Below are positions 41,101-52,013 of a DNA stretch of 64,000 bases, one piece after another. The DNA is taken from positions 786,501 to 850,500 of the forward strand of contig CM069767.1 of NCBI GenBank assembly GCA_036169595.1, read 5' to 3'. The position numbers and the translations under genes were made by a program. The notes below the pieces were generated by a model that saw nothing but the letters and a program-made list of their open reading frames with translations, did no database searches and had not been told where the DNA came from. Position 1 is the first letter of the stretch. Every line of letters begins with the position of its first letter. This DNA comes from Dictyostelium firmibasis. Taxonomy: Eukaryota > Evosea > Eumycetozoa > Dictyosteliales > Dictyosteliaceae.

Positions 41101-42334
41101 ACTTCCAATCTATGATTATGGTACAGAGGGTGGTTACGGTTATTTCCAACTTAAATTGAAGGATATCTACATCTATCCAGATTTACGTCCTGAAGTACTT
41201 CAAACATTCAGAGAGTTGGGTAATAGTTTGGTGTTTATGAATCTTTTGGATCAAGTTATCACACAAACCGATAGCTACAACTTTGCCAAAGCTGCACCAT
41301 TCCTTGGTATCACCCCAGAGACTTGGAAAGAATTAGAGCCTTCTAACGAGGACCCAACCCTTCAATCGCCATTGTACTTCCAATTACAAAAGTTGGCTCA
41401 ACTTCTTGAAAGCAGACCAGAAGTTGCAAAATCATCACAGTCACTCAATGATATGGTCGCCAACGCATGGCGTGCTGATAAATTCTATCGTCCATCCGAA
41501 CAAAACTTTTCACTCTTTAAGAGTGTCCTCCAACGTTTCTCATCCATCCTCAATATTGTTCGTCATGATTGGTCCGGTGCTCAGCCAGATAATGGTGTCA
41601 TTTGTGTTGATTCCTCCACCGAGTTCTATCGTCTATGGAGTGCTCTTCAATTTGTAATCTGTTGGCCACTCTCCAATGAAAACGATAAATCTTTCCACGA
41701 GTTGTTTGGTGATGGTTTAATGTGGGCTGGTTGTTCATTGATTCATTTCCTCGGTCAACAATATCGTTTTGAGTTATTTGATTTCTGTTATCACATTTTG
41801 AATGTCGAAGAGGCTGCTGCAGTTCGTTCCGATAAACCTGCCCTCAAGAATTTCTTTAAGAACGCTCAAATCATCAAGGATATCAATAATCAAATCTTTA
41901 GTATACTCAATACCTATTGTCCACCACCAGCACCTTCAAATATGATCCTTTCACCACCTGCCTCTGAACAAGCAGAACAGTTTATAGTTACCACTACAGT
42001 TGAAGAACAGTCTATTCAACAACAACAACAACAACAACAACAACAACTCCAACAATCAACCTCAAACTCTGGTAGTAGTTTATCACTTTCTGCTGCTGGT
42101 GCACCACCACCTCCACCACCATCTACAAATGGTTTACCACCACCACCACCAATGGGTGTAAGTATTTAAATTTTATGATTAGAGGATAAAAAAAAATATT
42201 AAAAAAAAAAGAAACAATACTAATACTCAAAATTTTCAAAATTATAGGAATATGAAATGAGCTCAAGTATTGATGATTTTGCTCCACCACCACCACCATC
42301 ATTTGGAATGCCACCACCACCACCACCAATGTAA
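38120..42334 (+). CDS. pirA: PirA (PIR121/Sra-1/CYFIP), SCAR/WAVE complex subunit
   Basis: Three exons, 38120-38700, 38818-42157 and 42248-42334, give 4008 nt and 1335 aa. PirA/CYFIP is the Rac-binding subunit that keeps SCAR/WAVE inactive until Rac engages it, and so gates Arp2/3-driven actin assembly at the leading edge. Conserved blocks include [20 protein letters not shown] and [16 protein letters not shown] at the N-terminus and [20 protein letters not shown] in the C-terminal half. The end differs from animal CYFIP: a Gln run, then [20 protein letters not shown], and a last exon encoding [17 protein letters not shown]. Exon 3 is joined at a codon boundary; without splicing the frame would stop four codons later. 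Confidence 0.96.
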
Positions 42335-43512
42335 AAAAAAAAAAAGAAAAAAACCTAACTTAAAAATTAATAAACACAAGAATAATAATTATTTGGTAAA
42401 CTGCAAAAAATAATAAAAAAAAAAATTTAAAAAAAAAAAAATAAATAATATTTAATAAAAAAAATATACAGCCATGATTTTTGCTTTGTTTCCAATATAT
42501 TATTTATATTATTTATTTTTTTAATTTTTTAAAATATTTTTTTTTTAGTGTATAAAATTATGGGGACTTGGTGTTTTACACAAACTACAATGACTTTTGT
42601 TTTTTTTTTTTTTTTACAATCATAATTAGCAATAAACTAAAAAAAAAAAAAAAAAAAATATATATACATAATTTATATAAAAATAGAATTAATATATTTT
42701 TATTTTTTTTTAATTTTTTATTTTTTTTTGTTTTTTTTTGGAAGCACAATCATTTCAACAAAAAAAAAAAAAAAAAAAAAAAAACTACAAATTTAACACT
42801 ACATTAACAGTTTATATAATAAATGCACACTATGATTACCTATATTTGATTATTTACATATTATTGTGTGTGTGGTTAAGTGGGGTAATCGAAAATGTAG
42901 TTTAAAAAAAATTGTATACTCACTCATACACCCACATTCATTCACACCCAATCTCTATAGATAAATTACAAATAGTAATAAAAAATTTACATGCGAATAA
43001 AAATGACAATATGCACATTAATATTGTAAATTTATTTATATCTATTTTTTAAAAAATAATATTAATATTAAAAAAATAAAAAATAATAATAATAATAATA
43101 ATAATAAAAATAATAATAATAATAATTAAAATACAATGATCCATTCATTGTACAAATTTTAATGATTTAAAATATTAATATTAGTTTATTTTTTGTGTGG
43201 TAGTGGTGGTGGTCAAATACTACAGTCTATTTAATTTATTTAATAAAATTAATACTATTAAATTAAAAAATTAAAAAAAAAAAAAAAAATAAAAAATTAC
43301 ATTACATTAAATAATCATTAAGATTGAAAGAGTTCTTATTTTCATTACAAAAAAAAATAACAAAAAGCAATATAAAAAAAAAAAGGAATTGTAAAGTAAA
43401 CTAAAATATTTTATTTCTATAATAATATTGGACATTTATCCCTTAAGGATTTTTTTTTTTGAACTTTAATCATTTTTTTTTTTTTTTATTTTATAAAATT
43501 GTAAATAATAAA

Positions 43513-43559
<47 letters not shown>

Positions 43560-43708
43560 CCAAAAACCAAAATATAATATAGAAAAAAAAAGGTAAGTTG
43601 TTGTTGTTATCAAAATATTTTCATTCCAAAAAAAATAATTATTAATGTTGGTTTTTTTATCAGTTTTTTTTTTTTACCTTTTTTTACCAATTTGTATATA
43701 GAAAAAAA
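42335..43708. other. Large intergenic region with candidate regulatory boxes
   Basis: The longest gene-free stretch in the window, about 1.37 kb. It holds the pirA 3' flank, A/T tracts, small AAT arrays (43089-43107, 43518-43551), and a G/T- and C/A-rich pair of elements at 42865-42950. A further GT-rich word, TTTTTTGTGTGGTAGTGGTGGTGG, lies at 43189-43213. No small-RNA motif or ORF is seen. Confidence 0.5.
42865..42950. promoter_or_regulatory. Candidate G-box / CA-rich element (GBF-type)
   Basis: TGTGTGTGGTTAAGTGGGG (from 42867) is followed by ACACCCACA (42928-42936) and CACACCCA (42943-42950), so a G/T-rich box and two C/A-rich boxes face each other over about 85 bases. GBF, the G-box factor of Dictyostelium post-aggregation genes, binds G-rich/CACCC-type sites of this kind. 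The element is about 760 bases upstream of the secreted repeat protein. Assignment is inference from composition. Confidence 0.35.
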
Positions 43709-46700
43709 ATGAGGTTATTATTTATTTATTCAATATTATTTCTTTTAATATTTAATATTTTTTTTGTGAATTCAAACACATTGAAAGAGAATGAAATTGA
43801 TACACAAAGACAACAAAAATCATTACCATTCAATGAGAGTAATGTTGCACAATTAGATTTTACTTCAGTTTTTTCGCCAGGTCTTTATGCTATACCTTGG
43901 ACCGATCCAAATATGCCAACTGTTGCTTTGGAACAAGTCTCACAATCTGGTTATTTTATTGGAAATGTTATTCTCCAAGGAGGTCAATTTAATGATGAAA
44001 AATTAGGCAGTTTATTAAATGGAAAAGATCTTTATGTGTTAAGTCATTTTTCAGGTGCAGCTTGTTGCCAAAATGTAACCAGTGAAATTAAATTATTATT
44101 TGCCTTACCAATGGATAATATTTGTTTATTGATAGCATCTGTCGATGATAGTGATTTCGTTACTGTTAAGGCCAGAACAACACAAACCGATAATATTTAT
44201 GGAATCGGTAGTACAAATGCACCAATGGATATGAAAAAAGATTGGGCAAACTATGGACAAGGTACTTTATCAATGTCAACAGTGGAACAACCATCAAATA
44301 CCTCTGATTTGCCATCAATTGTTCTATCAAGAGACCAATCAAAAGCTTTCATTACAAGTATGGGAAATCCAACCACAATTAACTATCAAATCTTGGCTCC
44401 ATATATTAGTGTATCCTCAATTGATATTTCTTATTCAACTCTATCCGATTCTCAATACGTATTTTATGCACTTTTCCAATGTCCAAAACCAACTGGTGAT
44501 ATCGAACCAACTTGTGAGCCTGGATGCGTAACAGGTGGGGGTACTTCAGGTTCTTCATCAACTTCCGCCACCACAACAACTGGAGGGAGGCTCCTCGATT
44601 TCCTCCTCAGCTGGCAGTGAGTCAGAAAGTGAATCTCAAGGAACCACTGGTAGTGGATCTCAGGGAAGTAGTATTTCAACTACAACAGGTGGATCACAAG
44701 GTACTGGTATTTCATCCACAACCGGAAATTCTGGTAGTGAATCACAATCACAAGGAACTACTGGTAGTGGATCACAATCACAAGGAACTACTGGTAGTGA
44801 ATCACAATCACAAGGAACTACAGGCAGTGAATCACAATCACATGGAACAACTGGTAGTGAATCACAAGGAACTAGTGGATCCCAAGGAACCACTGGTAGT
44901 GAATCAGAATCACAGGGAACAACTGGCAGTGAATCACAATCACATGGAACAACTGGTGCAGGAAGTTCTGGATTCATTTCAGGTGTCACAACAACATCTC
45001 AATCATCCACAACTCAACAATCAACCACTCAATCGTCAACAACATCAACTGGATCCCAATCTGGTCATTCGAGCAGCCACTCTAGTTCCGGTCACTCCGG
45101 CCATTCAAGCAGCCACTCTGGTTCCGGTCACTCCGGATCAGGTCATTCCAGTGGTCACTCCAGTGGCCAATCTGGTCACTCCAGTAGCCATTCTGGTTCT
45201 GGTCATTCTGGTTCCGGTCATTCAAGTGGCAAAACAACCAAAGATTCATCTACTTTCACTTCTGGGTCACAAACTTCTACCACAGGAATTGATACTACAT
45301 CAACAACTCAAACATCAACAACATATAGTGCAGGAAGCACTGGTTTCATTTCAGGAGCATCAACAACCTCTGTTTCGACAACAACAGCAACAGGTAGCAT
45401 CCCAACAACAACATCCCAACCAACAACATCTCAACCATCTACAACTGACCAATCAACTGGTGCAGGAAGTTCTGGTTTCATTTCAGGTGTCACAACAACA
45501 TCCCAATCAACTACAACTCAACAATCAACCACTCAATCGTCAACAACATCAACTGGATCCCAATCTGGTCATTCGAGCAGCCACTCTGGTTCCGGTCATT
45601 CCAGTGACCACTCTGGTCATTCGAGCAGCCACTCTGGTTCTGGTCATTCTGGTTCTGGTCATTCTGGTTCCGGTCATTCTGGTTCCGGTCATTCTGGTTC
45701 TGGCCATTCTGGCAGCCTCTCTACTACCTCAACTGGATCACAAACATCTACCACAGGAATTGATACTACATCAACAACTCAAACATCAACAACATATAGT
45801 GCAGGAAGTACTGGTTTCATTTCAGGAGCATCAACAACCTCTGTTTCGACAACAACAGCGACAGGTAGCATCCCAACAACAACATCCCAACCAACAACAT
45901 ACCAACCATCTACAACTGACCAATCAACTGGTGCAGGAAGTTCAGGTTTCATTTCAGGTGTCACAACAACATCCCAATCATCCACAACTCAACAATCCAC
46001 AACTCAATCATCAACAACCTCAACTGGATCACAAACATCTACTACATCAACAACTCAAACATCAACAACATATAGTGCAGGAAGCACTGGTTTCATTTCA
46101 GGAGCATCAACAACCTCTGTTTCGACAACAACAGCAACAGGTAGCATCCCAACAACAACATCCCAACCAACAACATCTCAACCATCTACAACTGACCAAT
46201 CAACTGGTGCAGGAAGTTCTGGTTTCATTTCAGGTGTCACAACAACATCCCAACCAACTACAACTCAACAATCAACCACTCAATCGTCAACAACCTCAAC
46301 TGGATCCCAATCTGGTACTGGTAGTTCTGGATCAGGTCATTCCAGTGGTCACACAGGTCATTCGAGCAGCCACTCAGGTTCTGGACATTCTGGATCAGGC
46401 CATTCCAGCGGTCATTCAAGTGGTAAAACAACCCAAGGTTCCCCTACTACCTCCACTGGATCACAAACTTCTACCACAGGAATTTATACTACAGCAACGT
46501 CTTCACAATCTGTATCTGGCCAAAGTTCGATAGGCCTTATTTCTGGTGTAATTTCAGGAGGTAATAGTGTTGCAGGTGGATCTGGTTCAATTGGAAACAG
46601 TGGATCAATTACTGGATTAACTACAACAACTGGAGGAATAAGCGGAGGCAATCTTATTGCAGGTTTAACAACTGCAAGCTCGATTGCTCAAACAGGATCA

Positions 46701-49700
46701 GTCACTGGTTTAACAGCTGGTGGAATTGCAGGATCAGTCGGAGGTTTAATAACATCAAATTCATTAACTGGAGTAGGTTCAATCGGTAATATCGCCAATG
46801 CAATTTCAACTGGTGTCGTCGGTCAAATAACAACATCAAAACCAACCGTTTCATCATCGACAACATCACCACAAACAACATCAGGCCAAGGTACAATCGG
46901 ATTTATTTCTGGAGCCGGTAGTATCGCAGGAGGATCTGGATCAATTGCAAACACAGCAGTCGGAACTGGTTTAACAACAACAGGAATCTCAGGAGCCAAC
47001 TCCATTTCTAATTTAATTGGTGGCGGACTATCAGTCAGCGGTAGTGGATCAGTAGCTGGATTAACAACTCAATCAGGTAGTTTAACAGGAGGAAACACTG
47101 TAGCAGCAGTTACAACAGCCAATTCAATTGGATCTAAAACATCAATAACTGGAGTTTCATCTATTGGTGCAATTTCAGGATCAATTGACGGTTTAACAAC
47201 TGCAAACTCATTAACAGGAGCAGGCTCAATCGGTGGTGTAATCAGTCAAGCATCATCAATCGCTAATGTTATTTCTGGTGGTAATATCGCCGGTATCACT
47301 ACATCTCAAAGTTCAATTAGTAACTTAATCTCAGGATTAATCGCAGGAGGATCAGGATCAACAACATCTCCACAAACAGGATCAACTCAAAGCTCAACTG
47401 GTATTATATCTGGAGTAATTTCAGGATTAATAGCAGGAGGATCAGGATCAACAACATCCCCACAAACAGGATCAACTCAAAGCTCAATTGGTATTATTTC
47501 AGGTATTATATCTGGAGTAATTTCAGGAGGTAATAGTGTTGCAGGTGGATCTGGATCAATTGGAAACAGTGGATCAATTACTGGATTAACTACAACAACT
47601 GGAGGAATAAGCGGAGGTAATGTTATTGCAGGTTTAACAACTGCAAGCTCAATCGCCCAAACAGGATCAGTCACTGGTTTAACAGCTGGTGGAATTGCAG
47701 GATCAGTCGGAGGTTTAATAACATCAAATTCATTAACTGGAGTAGGTTCAATCGGTAATATCGCCAATGCAATTTCAACTGGTGTCGTCGGTCAAATAAC
47801 AACATCAAAACCAACCGTTTCATCATCGACAACATCACCACAAACAACATCAGGTCAAGGCACAATCGGATTTATTTCTGGAGCCGGTAGTATCGCAGGA
47901 GGATCTGGATCAATTGCAAACACAGCAGTCGGAACTGGTTTAACAACAACAGGAATCTCAGGAGCCAATTCAATTACAAATTTAATTGGTGGAGGATTAT
48001 CAGTCAGCGGTAGTGGATCAGTAGCTGGATTAACAACTCAATCAGGTAGTTTAACAGGAGGAAACACTGTAGCAGCAGTCACAACAGCCAATTCAATTGG
48101 ATCTAAAACATCAATAACTGGAGTTTCATCTATTGGTGCAATTTCAGGATCAATTGACGGTTTAACAACTGCAAACTCACTAACAGGAGCAGGCTCAATT
48201 GGTGGTGTAATCAGTCAAGCATCATCAATCGCTAATGTTATTTCTGGTGGTAATATCGCCGGTATCACTACATCTCAAAGCTCAATTAGCAACATAATCT
48301 CAGGATTAATCGCAGGAGGATCAGGATCAACAACATCCCCACAAACAGGATCAACTCAAAGCTCAACTGGTATTATTTCAGGTATTATATCTGGAGTAAT
48401 TTCAGGAGGTAATAGTGTTGCAGGTGGATCTGGATCAATTGGAAACAGTGGATCAATTACTGGATTAACTACAACAACTGGAGGAATAAGCGGAGGCAAT
48501 CTTATTGCAGGTTTAACAACTGCAAGCTCGATTGCTCAAACTGGATCAGTTACTGGTTTAACAGCTGGTGGAATTGCAGGATCAGTCGGAGGTTTAACAA
48601 CATCAAATTCATTAACTGGAGTAGGTTCAATCGGTAATATCGCCAATGCAATTTCAACTGGCGTCGTCGGTCAAATTACAACATCATCAACATCACCACA
48701 AACAACATCAGGCCAAGGTACAATCGGATTTATTTCTGGAGCCGGTAGTGTCGCAGGAGGATCTGGATCAATTGCAAACACAGCAGTCGGAACTGGTTTA
48801 ACAACAACAGGAATCTCAGGAGCCAACTCCATTTCTAATTTAATTGGTGGCGGACTATCAGTCAGCGGTAGTGGATCAGTAGCTGGATTAACAACTCAAT
48901 CAGGTAGTTTAACAGGAGGAAACACCGTAGCAGCAGTTACAACAGCCAATTCAATTGGATCTAAAACATCAATAACTGGAGTTTCATCTATTGGTGCAAT
49001 TTCAGGATCAATTGACGGTTTAACAACTGCAAACTCATTAACAGGAGCAGGCTCAATCGGTGGTGTAATCAGTCAAGCATCATCAATCGCTAATGTTATT
49101 TCTGGTGGTAATATCGCCGGTATCACTACATCTCAAAGCTCAATTAGCAACATAATCTCAGGATTAATCGCAGGAGGATCAGGATCAACAACATCTCCAC
49201 AAACAGGATCAACTCAAAGCTCAACTGGTATTATATCTGGAGTAATTTCAGGATTAATAGCAGGAGGATCAGGATCAACAACATCCCCACAAACAGGATC
49301 AACTCAAAGCTCAATTGGTATTATATCTGGAGTAATTTCAGGAGGTAATAGTGTTGCAGGTGGATCTGGATCAATTGGAAACAGTGGATCAATTACTGGA
49401 TTAACTACAACAACTGGAGGAATAAGCGGAGGCAATCTTATTGCAGGTTTAACAACTGCAAGCTCGATTGCTCAAACAGGATCAGTCACTGGTTTAACAG
49501 CTGGTGGAATTGCAGGATCAGTCGGAGGTTTAATAACATCAAATTCATTAACTGGAGTAGGTTCAATCGGTAATATCGCCAATGCAATTTCAACTGGTGT
49601 CGTCGGTCAAATTACAACATCATCAACATCACCACAAACAACATCAGGCCAAGGTACAATCGGGTTTATTTCTGGAGCCGGTAGTGTCGCAGGAGGATCT

Positions 49701-51872
49701 GGATCAATTGCAAACACAGCAGTCGGAACTGGTTTAACAACAACAGGAATCTCAGGAGCCAATTCAATTACAAATTTAATTGGTGGAGGACTATCAGTCA
49801 GCGGTAGTGGATCAGTAGCTGGATTAACAACTCAATCAGGTAGTTTAACAGGAGGAAACACTGTAGCAGCAGTTACAACAGCCAATTCAATTGGATCTAA
49901 AACATCAATAACTGGAGTTTCATCTATTGGTGCAATTTCAGGATCAATTGACGGTTTAACAACTGCAAACTCACTAACAGGAGCAGGCTCAATCGGTGGT
50001 GTAATCAGTCAAGCATCATCAATCGCTAATGTTATTTCTGGTGGTAATATCGCCGGTATCACTACATCTCAAAGCTCAACTGGTATTATATCTGGTGTAA
50101 TTTCAGGATTAATAGCAGGAGGATCAGGATCAACAACATCTCCTCAAACAGGGTCAACTCAAAGCTCAATTGGTATTATATCTGGAGTAATTTCAGGAGG
50201 TAATAGTGTTGCAGGTGGATCTGGATCAATTGGAAACAGTGGATCAATTACTGGATTAACTACAACAACTGGAGGAATAAGCGGAGGCAATCTTATTGCA
50301 GGTTTAACAACTGCAAGCTCGATTGCTCAAACTGGATCAGTCACTGGTTTAACAGCTGGTGGAATTGCAGGATCAGTCGGAGGTTTAACAACATCAAATT
50401 CATTAACTGGAGTAGGTTCAATCGGTAATATCGCCAATGCAATTTCAACTGGTGTCGTCGGTCAAATAACAACATCAAAACCAACCGTTTCATCATCGAC
50501 AACATCACCACAAACAACATCAGGTCAAGGTACAATCGGATTTATTTCTGGAGCCGGTAGTGTCGCAGGAGGATCTGGATCAATTGCAAACACAGCAGTC
50601 GGAACTGGTTTAACAACAACAGGAATCTCAGGAGCCAACTCCATTTCTAATTTAATTGGTGGCGGACTATCAGTCAGCGGTAGTGGATCAGTAGCTGGAT
50701 TAACAACTCAATCAGGTAGTTTAACAGGAGGAAACACTGTAGCAGCAGTCACAACAGCCAATTCAATTGGATCTAAAACATCAATAACTGGAGTTTCATC
50801 TATTGGTGCAATTTCAGGATCAATTGACGGTTTAACAACTGCAAACTCATTAACAGGAGCAGGCTCAATTGGTGGTGTAATCAGTCAAGCATCATCAATC
50901 GCTAATGTTATTTCTGGTGGTAATATCGCCGGTATCACTACATCTCAAAGCTCAATTAGTAACATAGTTTCAGGTTTGATCGCAGGAGGGTCAGGAACAA
51001 TCGCAAACACAGCAGTCGGAACTGGTTTAACGTCAATAGGAATTTCAGGAGCCAATTCAATTACAAATTTAATTGGTGGAGGATTATCAGTCAGCGGTAG
51101 TGGATCAGTAGCTGGATTAACAACTCAATCAGCTAGTCTAACCGGAGCAAACACCATAGCAGCAGTCACAACAGCCAATTCAATTGGAACTAAAACATCA
51201 ATAACTGGAGTTTCATCTATTGGTGCAATTTCGGGATCAATTGACGGTTTAACAACTTCAAATTCACTATCTGGAGCTGGTTCAATTACTGGATTAACTA
51301 CAACAACTGGAGGAATAAGTGGAGGCAATGCTATTGCAGGTTTAACAACTTCAAATTCAATCGCCCAAACAGGATCAGTCACTGGTTTAACAGCTGGTGG
51401 AATCGCAGGATCAGTCGGAGGTTTAACAACATCTAACTCATTAACTGGAGTAGGTTCAATCGGTAATATCGCCAACGCAATTTCATCTGGTGTCGTCGGT
51501 CAAATTACAACATCAAAACCAACAACCACTGCGAGCCAATCAACAGGTTTTATCACAGGATCTAATAGTATTGGTGCAGGAACTGGCTCGGGATCGTCTT
51601 ATTTGGGTGGGTTGATTAGTTCATCTGGTTCAACGGGTTTAATTAGTGGCGTAACCTCATCTACACCTCCAACTCAAAAACCATTATTTGGCTCTATTGG
51701 TTTCATCACTGGTAGTTTCAAAATTAGTGAAGATAAACCATTCACATATGAACAAGAAAAAACAGATAAAATGATAGCTGTTAAAGAAGTATCTCGAAAC
51801 CAAAGCCCAGCATTTAGTGAAGAGGATTACCTTGGACCATTAGACCAAAATTATGTTGAAACAAGAAATTAA
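43709..51872 (+). CDS. Secreted Gly/Ser/Thr-rich giant repeat protein, apparent frame break near start
   Basis: I do not recognise the gene. The first frame opens with a signal peptide (MRLLFIYSILFLLIFNIFFV) and a roughly 270-residue globular part with cysteines (AACCQN, CPKPTGDIEPTCEPGC). It then enters Gly/Ser/Thr sequence and stops at 44618-44620. The low-complexity sequence continues in the +1 frame to 51872, about 2430 aa more. Composition changes frame smoothly at GGAGGGAGG (44582-44590), which suggests one extra base there, real or an assembly error, rather than an intron. The next part has TGAGSSGFISGV and SGHSGSGHS units; then about five long repeats; then a non-repetitive acidic tail (EEDYLGPLDQNYVETRN). 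No membrane span or GPI signal is seen. A cell-surface, coat or matrix role is only a guess. Confidence 0.75.
44956..46500 (+). repeat. Short tandem repeats: Thr/Ser units and His-Gly-Ser units
   Basis: Within the giant gene. Units opening GAGSSGFISGVTTTSQ occur four times (near 44958, 45460, 45930, 46207), three of them separated by YSAGSTGFISGASTTS units. Between them are SGHS/GSGHS arrays coded by GGTCATTCTGGTTCC-type 15-mers, densest at 45070-45230 and 45560-45720. Confidence 0.85.
46561..51540 (+). repeat. Five long near-identical tandem repeats plus a partial sixth
   Basis: The word GTAATAGTGTTGCAGGTGGA recurs at 46561, 47530, 48409, 49345 and 50200, giving units of about 969, 879, 936, 855 and a final shorter one. 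A sixth, rearranged partial copy runs from about 50990 to 51540. Length differences come from whole sub-units, such as one or two copies of the GLIAGGSGSTTSPQTGSTQ block and presence or absence of KPTVSS. Copies are nearly identical at the DNA level, including silent sites. Confidence 0.9.
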
Positions 51873-52013
51873 AATGTTAAAATTTTTTTTAAAAGAAAAT
51901 CAAAAAAAATAAATAAATAAATAATACGAAAATAAAAGTTTATAGAAATAAATTTAAAAAAATAATTTTATTAAAATAATTTTACATTTGGTTTTTTAAA
52001 ACAATTTTTTGTT

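Noticed and set aside
44538-44613. An intron joining the two frames of the giant gene
   Set aside because: It restores frame, but the sequence is GC-rich and codes in-character Gly/Ser/Thr up to the break; all other introns in the window are A/T-rich. Kept only as an alternative in the findings.
44524-46533. 669-residue Gln/His/Leu/Val-rich ORF overlapping the giant gene
   Set aside because: It is the shifted reading of the same Ser/Thr/Gly repeats (CAA/CAT codons from TCA/ACA), with no domain and a better-supported frame on the same DNA.
46702-51475. Several minus-strand ORFs of 60-116 aa repeated at one-unit spacing
   Set aside because: They recur once per long repeat and are the antisense of repeated codons; no family resemblance.
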